A DNA stretch of 64,000 bases from positions 78,128 to 142,127 of the forward strand of contig NZ_SLUN01000010.1 in assembly GCF_004340685.1 (NCBI RefSeq), written 5' to 3'. The position numbers and the translations under genes are program-made. Below, one piece after another: positions 9,621-18,143 of the stretch (positions within the stretch are counted from its first letter, which is position 1; each line of letters opens with the position of its first letter). The DNA comes from Hydrogenispora ethanolica. GTDB lineage: Bacteria; Bacillota; UBA4882; UBA8346. The notes under the pieces are model-generated. The model was not told where the DNA came from. It did not search any database and saw only the letters and a program-made list of their open reading frames with translations.

Positions 9621-9994
9621 GCTCGCTCAGTCACTCAGCAAGCTCTTTTTGTGGATGAGCAAGCTCGCTCAGTCGCTCAGCAAGCTCTTTTTGTGGATGA
9701 GCAAGCTCGCTCAGTCGCTCAGCAAGCTCTTTTTGTGAATAAGCAAGCTTGCTCAGTCGCTCAGCAAGCTCTTTTTGTGGATAAGCAAGCTCGCTCGGTC
9801 GCTCAGCAAGCTCTTTTTGTGGATGAGCGAGCTCGCTCAGTCGCTCGGCAAGCTCTTTTTGTGGATGAGCAAGCTTGCTCAGTCGCTCAACAAGCTCTTT
9901 TTGTGAATAAGCAAGCTTGCTCAGTCGCTCAGCAAGCTCTTTTTGTGGATAAGCGAGCTTGCTCAGTCGCTCAACAAGCTCTTTTTGTGGATAA
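9620..9994. repeat. 42-bp tandem repeat array, about 9 units (array 1)
   Basis: The 42-bp unit reads roughly GCTCGCTCAGTCGCTCAG, then CAAGCTCTTTTTGTGGATGAGCAA, and recurs about nine times without spacers. The phrase TTTTTGTG occurs nine times at regular intervals. Within units, AGCTTGCT or AGCTCGCT pairs with AGCAAGCT around a 9-nt loop, and the junction of adjacent units forms palindromes such as GAGCGAGCTCGCTC or GAGCAAGCTTGCTC, where paired positions vary together. Because 42 is divisible by three, open frames run through on both strands, but the repetitive peptide and absence of a ribosome site argue against a real protein. A second array lies at 39.5 kb. Confidence 0.9.
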
Positions 9995-10135
9995 GCCAAC
10001 AAAGTTGAAGGATGAAAATGTCGAAGTGCGACCCCTTGCCCCTTAAAGGGGAAAGCACAAGGCTTTGAAGTGGATCAAACATTGTTTTATCTGCGCCGAA
10101 GCATGGTGGTTATTCTTTTAAAGGACGAAAGGATC
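9995..10135. repeat. Conserved flank shared with the second repeat array
   Basis: After array 1 comes a segment of about 140 bp that is nearly identical to the segment following the array at 39.5 kb. Shared landmarks, in order, are CCAACAAAGTTG, GAAGTGCGACCCCTTGCCCC, TTAAAGGGGAAA, GGCTTTGAAG, TTTTATCTGCG, GAAGCATGGTGGTT and CTTTTAAAGGACGAAA. Short dyads (CCCCTTAAAGGGG, CTTTTAAAGG) occur in it. Array plus flank therefore behave as one dispersed element of roughly 500 bp. Confidence 0.8.
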
Positions 10136-10242
10136 ATGATGGCTGCATGGCGGCCCGGATCCGGAATGGAGGGCGGGGACCCCGGACCGGTCGAAGCCTG
10201 GGGCGGCTGGACGGAATGCCGGAGCATCATTCCGGAGCAATA

Positions 10243-10283
10243 AAAACCCGGCGGAAGGTCCGAAAACCGCTCCGTCGGGTTTT
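10243..10283 (-). terminator. Intrinsic terminator downstream of the GH20 gene
   Basis: AAAACCCGGCGGA pairs with TCCGTCGGGTTTT (one mismatch) around a 15-nt loop. The A/T tails on both sides make it potentially bidirectional. It lies about 135 nt past the GH20 stop and probably ends the block 2 operon. Confidence 0.7.
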
Positions 10284-10418
10284 AAAAAGGGGGGTGAAAG
10301 TGAAAAAGTTTGGGTTTCTATCTGATCATAACGTTCCCACAGCCATTTAGTTTCAACGCCGGAAAAATTTTTTCTTTTTGAGCAGGGATCATTGTAAACC
10401 GGCTCACCGCTGCGGCCT

Positions 10419-12290
10419 TCAAACCTTACCGCCGCGCAGCACCCGGCAGACTCCGGCCAAAAACTCGCGGATCCGGTACAGCTCGCTCTCCTTGTTCCGG
10501 GCGCGCCAGAGTTCGGCGTACTCGCCGAACCAGTTTTCGAAAGCGGCCGCCAGTGCGCCGGGGCTGAGAATCGCTTGCTCCGGCGGACGGCCCTCTTCCG
10601 CGCTCTTGATCCAGATTCCGAGGGCCTGGAAGAGGGCGGTGCCGCGCGCCGCCATCTGCAACTCCCGCAAGTCGAGCTGCCGTTCATCCGGCACCCGGCC
10701 CGTCAGAGCGGCGATCCGCTCGGCTCCTCGCTGTGCCGCGGCGTATCCTTCGGCCAAAGCCCGCTCGGTCCATCCGGCGATGGTTTGGCGCAACATCGCC
10801 TCTCCCCAGGTCTGGCCGCACCGCCTTTCATACCAGAGGTCAATGTCGCACCAGGTCACAGGGGCTTTCCGGGAGATGTCGTCCAGGATCTCCAACAGTT
10901 GCCCGGTGGCGTCGCCGAACTCGATCCGGGCGATGGCCGCTCCCAACTCCGGCTGGGTCCCCGGCTCCGCCGGATTCCAGGAGAAGGCCGCCCCGTAGAT
11001 CATCCCGGGGATCGACGCCGCCAGCGGCTGGATATGGCCGTGGTCGCCCCAGTCGGTATTCAGCACGCCCAGAGCCTGGTATTCCCGGCCGTAGCCGGCC
11101 ATTTTGGCGATGTTGCGGAACGACCCTTCCAGATTGGCGATGAGCCGGTCCCAGGCGTCGACCGCGGGGCAGACATACTGCGGGATGCGGTGGGCGGCGA
11201 AGGTCCGGGTCCCCTCGGGAGTGGCCTCGGCGCTGTAGTTCCAGTTCAGGGCGACCACCTCCGGCGGGAGCTCCGGCAACAATTCGGCATGATTCAGAAT
11301 GATGTCGCCCCAGAACAGGACCTGCTTGCCGTAGGACTGGACGTGGGCGATGATCTGCTTCAGGAAATCGACATACAGCCGGCCCTTGCCGACTTTTGCG
11401 GCCAGCTCCCGATTCTTGCCCTCGCCGAGGTCAAAGGTCTCATCGCAGCAGATGTTGAATTTGTCGGAAGTGAACAAGGGCAGGAACTCGTCGATCATCC
11501 CTTTGACGAAGGCGATGCTGCCGGGGTTGGAGACATCGAGCGTATGATGGTGCTGGCGGTCGATCCAGGAGTAGTCCCGTCCATCCCCGGGCAGTTCATT
11601 GAGTTCTGCGAAGGATTGGGTCCGCAACACCTGGTAGAGATGGCCGAAGGTCGACAGGCACGGCACCAGTTCGATATGGCGCTCCCGGCAATAGGCGTCC
11701 AAACGCAGGATCTCCTCGGCGGTGAGCGGATCCTGCCCCATCCAGACCTCGGACTGGCTCCCGAAAGCGAAGCTATGCTCGATATACAGCTGGAGCTGGT
11801 TCAGTTTATAAAAGGCCATCCGGTCCGCCAGCTCTTTCAGGGTGGCCAGGGTCGGCACTTTGCCGCGGGTTACGTCGTGCATGAAGCCCCGGTAACGAAA
11901 AGCCGGGTAATCGGCGATCTTCCGGCAGGCCAGCTCTCCGCCCTCGAGCCGGAAGAGCTGCCGCAGGGTTTGGACTCCGTAAAAGAGTCCCGCCGCGTCC
12001 GCCCCGGCGATGAGCACCGCCGCCGGTTCGATGGAGAGCGTGTAGGATTCCGGCGGCCCGCCCGCCATGGTCAACACGATGCCGTACGGTTCGGTCCGGC
12101 CCGTAAAGGCCCGGCCGAGCGCCGGCCGGATCCCGGACGCCGCGGCCGCCTCGCGCTGGAGCGTCAGCGCGGTCTCCAACAGGCCGGCGGGGTAAGCGGC
12201 ATCCAAAAGGATCCGCATCTCCGGCCGGAGCTGAAACCGGCCGGTCATTTCGGTCATGCTTTGAGGATTCGGAAGAAGCCTCCCGCTCAT
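10419..12290 (-). CDS. GH20 beta-N-acetylhexosaminidase-like glycoside hydrolase
   Basis: A 623-residue enzyme. Residues 1-130 form the GH20b-type alpha/beta domain; the TIM barrel begins at about residue 131 (FRYRGFMHDVTRGKVPTL). The catalytic Asp-Glu pair is D283-E284 in NICCDETFDLG. Other barrel landmarks are HIELVPCLSTFGHL and VLFWGDIIL. The C-terminal 170 residues are helical. No signal peptide is seen. Family members cleave terminal beta-GlcNAc or beta-GalNAc by substrate-assisted catalysis; together with the neighbouring GlcNAc-kinase-like gene this fits cytoplasmic release of GlcNAc. It is the last gene of block 2, separated from the GH2 gene by a 139-bp inverted-repeat element. Confidence 0.88.
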   Translation of the reverse strand: MSGRLLPNPQSMTEMTGRFQLRPEMRILLDAAYPAGLLETALTLQREAAAASGIRPALGRAFTGRTEPYGIVLTMAGGPPESYTLSIEPAAVLIAGADAAGLFYGVQTLRQLFRLEGGELACRKIADYPAFRYRGFMHDVTRGKVPTLATLKELADRMAFYKLNQLQLYIEHSFAFGSQSEVWMGQDPLTAEEILRLDAYCRERHIELVPCLSTFGHLYQVLRTQSFAELNELPGDGRDYSWIDRQHHHTLDVSNPGSIAFVKGMIDEFLPLFTSDKFNICCDETFDLGEGKNRELAAKVGKGRLYVDFLKQIIAHVQSYGKQVLFWGDIILNHAELLPELPPEVVALNWNYSAEATPEGTRTFAAHRIPQYVCPAVDAWDRLIANLEGSFRNIAKMAGYGREYQALGVLNTDWGDHGHIQPLAASIPGMIYGAAFSWNPAEPGTQPELGAAIARIEFGDATGQLLEILDDISRKAPVTWCDIDLWYERRCGQTWGEAMLRQTIAGWTERALAEGYAAAQRGAERIAALTGRVPDERQLDLRELQMAARGTALFQALGIWIKSAEEGRPPEQAILSPGALAAAFENWFGEYAELWRARNKESELYRIREFLAGVCRVLRGGKV

Positions 12291-12337
12291 ACCATCCCAT
12301 CCCTTCTAATGCGGCTGTTTCCACTGAATCTATATTT

Positions 12338-12476
12338 CTAGAAGCGTTGTGATAAAGTCCTCAAATTCGGAAATCACTCTTTCAATTCAATGGACTAAAA
12401 AACGACTCTACACTTGCTTCTCTGAGCTTTTGTGTTCACCCCGACCTTCGGACGGGGTTTATCACAACGCTTCTAG
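12338..12476. mobile_element. 139-bp MITE-like element with 19-bp perfect terminal inverted repeats
   Basis: CTAGAAGCGTTGTGATAAA at 12338-12356 is repeated in inverted orientation at 12458-12476. The interior is about 100 bp with no gene, AT-rich in part, and holds a small hairpin (CCCCG..CGGGG, 12439-12456). The right terminus supplies the TAG stop codon of the GH2 gene, and the left terminus lies 48 nt from the GH20 start, so the element fills the whole gap. Perfect TIRs, small size and no coding sequence fit a miniature inverted-repeat element; a long regulatory hairpin is the alternative. No target duplication could be recognised with certainty. Confidence 0.55.
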
Positions 12477-14935
12477 GCAATCTCGAACAAGCTGCGGACC
12501 TTCAGTCCCTCCCGCAACTCGGCCAGACCGGTCCCAGCGGGCAGACTGGCCCGGTCGATGACGATGCGCCGCGTTTCGCCCGGCCAGAGGTCGAAGTAAT
12601 TGTCGCTGAAGCGGCAGTCGAACGCCGCGCTGTCCAGCTCGACGTACTTGGCGAGCGACTCCGCCCGGAGCCGGCAGACATATTGGCCGTCCGTCGCTTC
12701 GACCTCCCACTGGATCCGGGGATCTTGGAGCTCGAAGTGTTTGGGCTTGACAAACAATACCGTCCCCGCCCCCACGGGAGTCCCGTCCACGGTGAGGGAA
12801 TAGGCCAGATAGACATTCATCCGGGTCGCCTGGTCGGGCAGCGCCTGTTCGAAATCCAACTGCAGGCAGCATTCGGCCCGGAGCGGCGCCACCGCTACGT
12901 CGATCCCGCCCTCGGCCAGTACGGCGCCGGAGCCGTTGTGTAGCAGCTTCCAGTCCAACCGGCCCCGGATCGCGGCCAAGCTGTCGTTGTTGACATAGAG
13001 GTCGGCCTTGGAGCCGGTTTCGCAGGCCGAGGCCAGGATCGGCGCATAGAACCGTTTCGCGAAGTAGTGCAAGGCCTTCCAACGGCCGTAATAGTCGATG
13101 CTGGCCCAGGAGGCCACCGGCCAGCAATCGTTGAGCTGCCAGTAGATCGTCCCCATGCAGCGGCCCCGGTTCCGCCGCCAGTGCTCGACGCCGTATTTCA
13201 TGGCCTCGCCCTGCAGCACCTGAGAGGCGTAGAGCAGGGAGTCGAGATCCTTGGGGTATTTGAAATTGTCCGCGATATGGTAGAGAATCTTGCCGTTGGC
13301 CGCCGGATTCTTCTGGTGCTTCTCCATGACATAGGAGAAGATGTTGCGATCCTGCGGCAGGGTGAAAGATTCCACCGTCTTCAGGCAGGGAAAGGACTGG
13401 AACCCGAACTCCGACGTGAACCGGAAGTAAAAGTCGCGATAGGCGGTGAAGGGTTTCAGGCCGTGCCAGACATCCCAGTAATGGACGTCGCCCCGGTTTT
13501 CGTCGTTAGGATCGTCGAACCAGCCGCCCGAAGAGGGGGAAGACGGCCAATACGAAGTGTTCGGATCCTCGGCCGCGGCCACTTCCGGCAGCAGCTCCTC
13601 GAATTGTTTCACATAGTCGTGTTTCTGCTTGGCCGGTTTGTCCTTGAATTTGCCGGTCCAGAACCATTCCAGCTCGTTGTTGCCGCACCACATTCCCAAA
13701 CAGGCATGATGCCGGATGCGCCGGATGTTGTCCGTGACTTCCCTGCGGATGCTCTCGGCAAACTCCGGGGTCACCTGGTACATCGCGCAGGCGAACATCA
13801 GATCGTGCCAGACGATGAGGCCGTACTGGTCGCAGCAGTCGAAGAACTCGTCGGCCGGATAGACGCCGCCGCCCCAGATCCGGATGCAGTTGAAATTGGC
13901 CGCCACGCAATCCCGGATCAGTTGCTCGGTCCGTTGCAGGGTACAACGCGCCAGCAGGTTATCCTCGGGGATGTAGTTGGCGCCCATGGCGAAGATGGAG
14001 ACCCCGTTCACCTCGAACTCGAAAGTCTCGCCCCACCGGTCGGCGGCGCGCTTCAGCCGCAGGGTCCGCAGGCCGATCCGGCAATGCCGTTCGTCAAGCA
14101 CCGCGCCTTCCTGCCACAACACCACCTCCACTCCGTAGAGCGGCTGCTCGCCGTAGCCGTTGGGCCACCATTTCCGGGGATCGGCGACGGCCAGCCGCAG
14201 ATGGTTCTCGTCGTCCGCCGCATCCATTGCGACGCTGGTGCGTTCGCCGGTGGGCGCGATCAGATGGACGCCGATCCGGCAAGGCGCGGCGCTCCATTTT
14301 CGCAACCGGACCCGGATGTCGAGGAAGACTCCATCGTCCCCATGGTCCTGGGTGATATAGACGTCCTCAATGCGGGCGTCACGGTAGGCGCAGAGGCTCA
14401 GCGGACGCCAGATTCCGGCGTCGGGGATCTGCGGGCCCCAGTCCCAACCGAACATGTAATGGGCTTTCCGGAGATAAGGATAGCCGGCCATCGAGCCGGT
14501 GGCGTGATACAGCGGCTGCTCCCGGTCCTTCTCCTCGATGTAGCGGAGCGGCGAGCGGACGGTGACGCGAATGACATTGGTCCAAAGCTTCAAAAGGCTC
14601 TTCACATCCAGTTCGTAACGGCGGAACATATTGTCGGTGGCCGCCAGATAGCGGTCGTTCACCGTGATTTCGGTGAAGGTGTCCAGCCCCTCGCAGACCA
14701 GGAAGACCTTGTCGCTGTCCAGGACGGCCCGGTCCACCTCGAACTCCCGTTCATATTCATAGTCATAGGCCGCGATCTCCTTGGCCTGGTCCTCATTGTC
14801 GCGGTAAAACGGATCGGCGATCCGGCCCGCCGTGAGCAAGTCGTTGAAGACCGATCCCGGTACCGTGGCGGCCAACCATTCCGGTTGGCCGGTGCGGCGC
14901 ATCCGCCAGGCGCCGTTCAATTGCAGCTTCATCAT
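12473..14935 (-). CDS. GH2 beta-mannosidase
   Basis: An 820-residue GH2 enzyme of the beta-mannosidase type. It has an N-terminal sugar-binding jelly roll (LNGAWRMRRTGQPEW at residue 7), an immunoglobulin-like middle domain, the TIM barrel from about residue 310 and C-terminal beta domains. The acid/base is E421 in MWCGNNELEWFW and the predicted nucleophile E509 in FTSEFGFQSFP. The start ATG-ATG is preceded by GGAGG. No signal peptide is present. It probably removes beta-mannose from imported manno- or N-glycan-core oligosaccharides. The stop codon lies inside the terminal repeat of the adjacent MITE-like element, so the very C-terminus may have been altered by insertion. Confidence 0.9.
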   Translation of the reverse strand: MMKLQLNGAWRMRRTGQPEWLAATVPGSVFNDLLTAGRIADPFYRDNEDQAKEIAAYDYEYEREFEVDRAVLDSDKVFLVCEGLDTFTEITVNDRYLAATDNMFRRYELDVKSLLKLWTNVIRVTVRSPLRYIEEKDREQPLYHATGSMAGYPYLRKAHYMFGWDWGPQIPDAGIWRPLSLCAYRDARIEDVYITQDHGDDGVFLDIRVRLRKWSAAPCRIGVHLIAPTGERTSVAMDAADDENHLRLAVADPRKWWPNGYGEQPLYGVEVVLWQEGAVLDERHCRIGLRTLRLKRAADRWGETFEFEVNGVSIFAMGANYIPEDNLLARCTLQRTEQLIRDCVAANFNCIRIWGGGVYPADEFFDCCDQYGLIVWHDLMFACAMYQVTPEFAESIRREVTDNIRRIRHHACLGMWCGNNELEWFWTGKFKDKPAKQKHDYVKQFEELLPEVAAAEDPNTSYWPSSPSSGGWFDDPNDENRGDVHYWDVWHGLKPFTAYRDFYFRFTSEFGFQSFPCLKTVESFTLPQDRNIFSYVMEKHQKNPAANGKILYHIADNFKYPKDLDSLLYASQVLQGEAMKYGVEHWRRNRGRCMGTIYWQLNDCWPVASWASIDYYGRWKALHYFAKRFYAPILASACETGSKADLYVNNDSLAAIRGRLDWKLLHNGSGAVLAEGGIDVAVAPLRAECCLQLDFEQALPDQATRMNVYLAYSLTVDGTPVGAGTVLFVKPKHFELQDPRIQWEVEATDGQYVCRLRAESLAKYVELDSAAFDCRFSDNYFDLWPGETRRIVIDRASLPAGTGLAELREGLKVRSLFEIA

Positions 14936-14983
14936 TTATAAAGCCTCCCGCAGCCTTGCCGGCTGTTGTCGTTATCGCCGAAC

Positions 14984-15802
14984 TCAGCGGCTCTGCTCGA
15001 AAAACTCCCTGAGAAGCTCCTGAGCCACGCCGTCTTCCTTAATGATTCTGATTTTTTGGGCGGTCTCCTCCACCAGCAGCTCCAGCAATGCGTTCCCTTT
15101 TTCAGCCGAGGCCGCCGCAGGGTCGCCCGCGAAGTGCGTCGGGTGATCGGCATACCACCAGATGCCCGTATAGATATTCTTCAAACCGGTCGCCGGATCC
15201 TTGAAATGATCCAGCCGCCCCCGGCTCCCGCTCTCTTCCCGCGCGACCCGGTCCATGGCCACCAGCTCCGGCCGCAAAGCCATCATCAGCGCCGTTTCAT
15301 AGTTCCCCGCGTGGTCGCCCAGATCGTCGGAGCCCAGAATCGCCTGCTTGCGGCGGGCCAGCTCCGGGCCGTCCGCCATCAGATTGATGCCGTAGACCGC
15401 GTACTGGGGGTCCCGTTGCCGCTGCAAGGTGCTCTGGATGAAATAATTGAGAAAATGGCTGTTCCCGCCATGCGCGTTCAGCAGAATGATTTTAGGAAAG
15501 CCGTTCCGGGCGATCTCATCCAGCACGTTCTCCAGCAACCGGAACATCAAGGAATGGTCGATGGAAATGGTTCCCGGCACATGCCGGGCCTCGGCGATCT
15601 GCCCGAAATAATAAGGCGGGAAAACTACCGCCGGCTCCCGGGCGGCGGCCGCGATCGTCACTCCCCGCCCGATGAAGAGATCGGTCCCCAGCGGGAGATG
15701 CCCCCCATGCTTTTCGATGACCCCCAGCGGCACGATACAGGTCCCCGCCGTCGCCAGGCGGGCCGCTTCCAACTGATCCGCGCGCAAATCCTCCCACAAC
15801 AT
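14984..15802 (-). CDS. Creatininase-family metal-dependent amidohydrolase
   Basis: A 272-residue creatininase-fold protein. The metal-site motifs are visible: PLGVIEKHGGHLPLGTD (Glu, His, Asp ligands), LLNAHGGN and HAGNYETALMM (in place of the usual HAGE..TS pattern). The ATG at MLWEDLRAD is chosen because GAAGGAG lies 8 nt upstream; a GTG three codons earlier would abut the Shine-Dalgarno. Family members hydrolyse cyclic amides (creatinine) or act on pterin and mycofactocin-type substrates, so the precise reaction cannot be read from sequence. In this operon it may process an amide or amino-sugar derivative. Confidence 0.8.
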   Translation of the reverse strand: MLWEDLRADQLEAARLATAGTCIVPLGVIEKHGGHLPLGTDLFIGRGVTIAAAAREPAVVFPPYYFGQIAEARHVPGTISIDHSLMFRLLENVLDEIARNGFPKIILLNAHGGNSHFLNYFIQSTLQRQRDPQYAVYGINLMADGPELARRKQAILGSDDLGDHAGNYETALMMALRPELVAMDRVAREESGSRGRLDHFKDPATGLKNIYTGIWWYADHPTHFAGDPAAASAEKGNALLELLVEETAQKIRIIKEDGVAQELLREFFEQSR

Positions 15803-15823
15803 CGGCTTCACTCCTTCTTCCGG

Positions 15824-16807
15824 TTATAATTGAGCCACCACTTTGTCATACAAGGCATTATCCCGCCTTACCTCTTGCAAAGCCCAAACCACCGCCCCGG
15901 CCACCGGAGACTGGTTCAGTACGATAAAATTCAGTACACGGCCGGGTTGGGCGGCGCGCACCTCGCGCTGGAGCCGGTTCAAGGCCGCCGGATTTTCCCC
16001 CTTGACAGCGATCGAGCCGGCCAATACGATCTCCAGCGGCTGATCCGGGGCGAAAGCCAGCTCCCGGACGACCCCGTTGACCGAGGCGGCGATCTCCGTT
16101 CCCATGGTTTCGAGGATCGCCAGGGCCACCCTATCCCCGTAATTGGCGGCCTGGAATATTACAGGCGCCAGATCCGCCAGGCGCAATCCCCCATATTCCA
16201 GCTTTTCCCGCAGACAGTCGATGAGATCGAACTTGGAGCGGATCCCCAACCGTTGCCACAAAAGATCGGTGATCCGGGTGGCCGGACCGCCGCGAAAGAG
16301 AAAGTTATACGCCGCCTGGGTGGCACGGCTGCCCAAGTAGCCGCCGCCGCCCGGTTCGCCGGTGATCTCGCCCTGCCCGTTCAGCTGCAGCATCCGCCCG
16401 GCCGGATCGATGCCGCAAACCGAGCAGCCGGTGCCGTTGATCACTCCGATTCCCATGCCGCTCCGGCTGCCGGCCTTCACCCCGAGATAGGCGTCGTTGC
16501 AAAGGATAAAACGGCTGAACCCGATATTCCGGAGGATCTGGGCGATCTTTTCCCGCTGAAAGCGGGCGTCGACCCCCGAGAGCCCGAAAACGCTGGCGGC
16601 CAGATCGGCGATGGCCAGCTGATTGCGGCCCAGGATCTCCCGGACCAGCTCGCGCAGTTTCTCCTCCAGCTCGTTGAAAGAGCCGGCCAGTCGCTCGTGG
16701 TTGGTGGGGCCGAACGGCAGGAAGTCGATCCGCTCCCCGTCGGTGTCAAACAAAGCGCAATGGGTTTTGGTCGTCCCGCCGTCGACGCCGAGCACAAACC
16801 GGGCCAT
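15824..16807 (-). CDS. BadF/BadG-type ATPase, N-acetylglucosamine-kinase-like
   Basis: A 327-residue ASKHA-fold kinase. The phosphate-1 motif is FVLGVDGGTTKTHCALFD, with later GMGIGVINGTGCSVCGID and GEPGGGGYLGS typical of GlcNAc/GlcN kinases of the BadF/BadG family. The start ATG shares its A with the TGA of the preceding GH4 gene (TGATG), showing translational coupling. It is the likely cytoplasmic kinase for GlcNAc or a related amino sugar released by the GH20 enzyme. BadF-type benzoyl-CoA reductase activation is unlikely in this context. Confidence 0.82.
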   Translation of the reverse strand: MARFVLGVDGGTTKTHCALFDTDGERIDFLPFGPTNHERLAGSFNELEEKLRELVREILGRNQLAIADLAASVFGLSGVDARFQREKIAQILRNIGFSRFILCNDAYLGVKAGSRSGMGIGVINGTGCSVCGIDPAGRMLQLNGQGEITGEPGGGGYLGSRATQAAYNFLFRGGPATRITDLLWQRLGIRSKFDLIDCLREKLEYGGLRLADLAPVIFQAANYGDRVALAILETMGTEIAASVNGVVRELAFAPDQPLEIVLAGSIAVKGENPAALNRLQREVRAAQPGRVLNFIVLNQSPVAGAVVWALQEVRRDNALYDKVVAQL

Positions 16808-18108
16808 CACTCGGCCCGCTCCGGGAAGAATTGCGGCAGGAACTCCCGGTTCGCCTCCAGCATCGCGTCGAGCACGCCCTTGGCCTTGAAATAATCGCCG
16901 ATCAGCGGGTGAACCAGCAGCGCCGCCAGCGCCGCCTGATAGTCGCCGTGGACGGCGGCCCGGGCGGCCAGCTTCTCATAGGCTTTGACGGTCCGCATCA
17001 GGCCGATGATGAAAGGATTGTCAAACCCTTCAAGCTTCACCGGAGTCGCGCCGTCTTTGTTGATCCGGCATTTCACTTCGACCACATCATCCGGGTCCAT
17101 GAAGGCATAGGCGCCCTGATTCCGGACATCCACCACATGAACCTCGTTCTTGTCGTTCTCGATGGCGTTGATGATCGAGACCGCGGCCTCCGAATAGAGG
17201 GCTCCGCCTCTTTTGGCCAGCTCCGGCGGACACTCTTTCAGATCGGGGGACTGGTACTTCCGAAGCAGCTCCGCCTCGATCTCCTGGCAGATCTCGCCGC
17301 GGGTCTTCACAGCCTGCTGGCACTTTTTCACCTGCTCATCCCGGAAATAGTAATAGTTCAGGTAGGAGATGGGGATGCCCCCGGTCGCCTGCAATAAGGC
17401 GGCATCGTATTTCATTTGGGGGATATTTTGCAGTCCTTTGACATTCAGGCCGCTTCGGAGCCGCTCCTGCAAGACGTCCCGCCCGTCGGCGTAGACCGCG
17501 GTGATCCAGCATAAATGGTTCAATCCCACGAAATCGTAGTCAAAATGCGCGGTCCCCTCGGGCAGCAGCGCCTGGACCTCCCGCACCATATTGATGGGTC
17601 CGTTGCAGAGTCCGATCAGCTTGCCGCCGATGGTGTTGAGGACCGCTTCGGCCACCAACCCCGACGGATTGGAGAAATTGATCAGCCAGGCCCGGGGCGC
17701 CAGGCGCTTCATCCGGGCGGCGATGTCCATGATGGCCGGAATGGTCCGCAGGGCCTTCATCATGCCGCCGGCCCCGGTGGTCTCCTGGCCCAGCAGCCCG
17801 AATTGCAACGGAAGCTTCTCGTCGCGGATCCGGGCGTCCAGTTTTCCGACCCGGATCTGGGCGATGACGTAATCGGCATCGGCGATGGCCTCATCGAGGC
17901 TTGCGGTGAGAACCACCCGTGCACCATCGTTCGAAGCGGCCAGCATCCGTTGGACCAGGCCCGCCACGATCGTCAGCTTCTCCCGGTCGATATCCATCAA
18001 GTAAAAGGCGGCTGCTTGAAGCTCCGCGCGCCGCACGATAAAGCCGTTGATCAATTCCGGCGTGTAGGTGCTGCCGGCGCCAATCACGGCGATTTTTAAC
18101 TGTCGCAT
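16807..18108 (-). CDS. GH4 NAD-dependent glycosidase (6-phospho-beta-glucosidase-like)
   Basis: A 433-residue family 4 enzyme. The N-terminal Rossmann motif is IAVIGAGSTYTPELINGF; family signatures include QETTGAGGMMKALRTIP, NFSNPSG, LCNGPINM and DFVGLNHLCWI, with the Cys/His expected to bind Mn2+ near them. GH4 enzymes use NAD and a redox mechanism to cleave 6-phospho-beta- or alpha-glycosides. Placement directly before an amino-sugar kinase suggests action on a phosphorylated disaccharide, but no PTS is encoded here; a 6-phospho substrate could arise through the kinase. Confidence 0.88.
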   Translation of the reverse strand: MRQLKIAVIGAGSTYTPELINGFIVRRAELQAAAFYLMDIDREKLTIVAGLVQRMLAASNDGARVVLTASLDEAIADADYVIAQIRVGKLDARIRDEKLPLQFGLLGQETTGAGGMMKALRTIPAIMDIAARMKRLAPRAWLINFSNPSGLVAEAVLNTIGGKLIGLCNGPINMVREVQALLPEGTAHFDYDFVGLNHLCWITAVYADGRDVLQERLRSGLNVKGLQNIPQMKYDAALLQATGGIPISYLNYYYFRDEQVKKCQQAVKTRGEICQEIEAELLRKYQSPDLKECPPELAKRGGALYSEAAVSIINAIENDKNEVHVVDVRNQGAYAFMDPDDVVEVKCRINKDGATPVKLEGFDNPFIIGLMRTVKAYEKLAARAAVHGDYQAALAALLVHPLIGDYFKAKGVLDAMLEANREFLPQFFPERAE

Positions 18109-18143
18109 TCAACATCGCTCCAACCTGCCCTCGGCAGTTTTTT

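Noticed and set aside
9631..10046. Open frames on both strands encoding 14-residue repeats through array 1
   Set aside because: They arise because the 42-bp unit is a multiple of three; no ribosome site, both strands equally open, and variation tracks DNA pairing rather than codons.
10575..12341. Long plus-strand frame (588 codons) opposite GH20
   Set aside because: Antisense shadow in GC-rich DNA; low-complexity Arg/Gly/Pro composition and no family resemblance, whereas the minus-strand GH20 has intact catalytic motifs.
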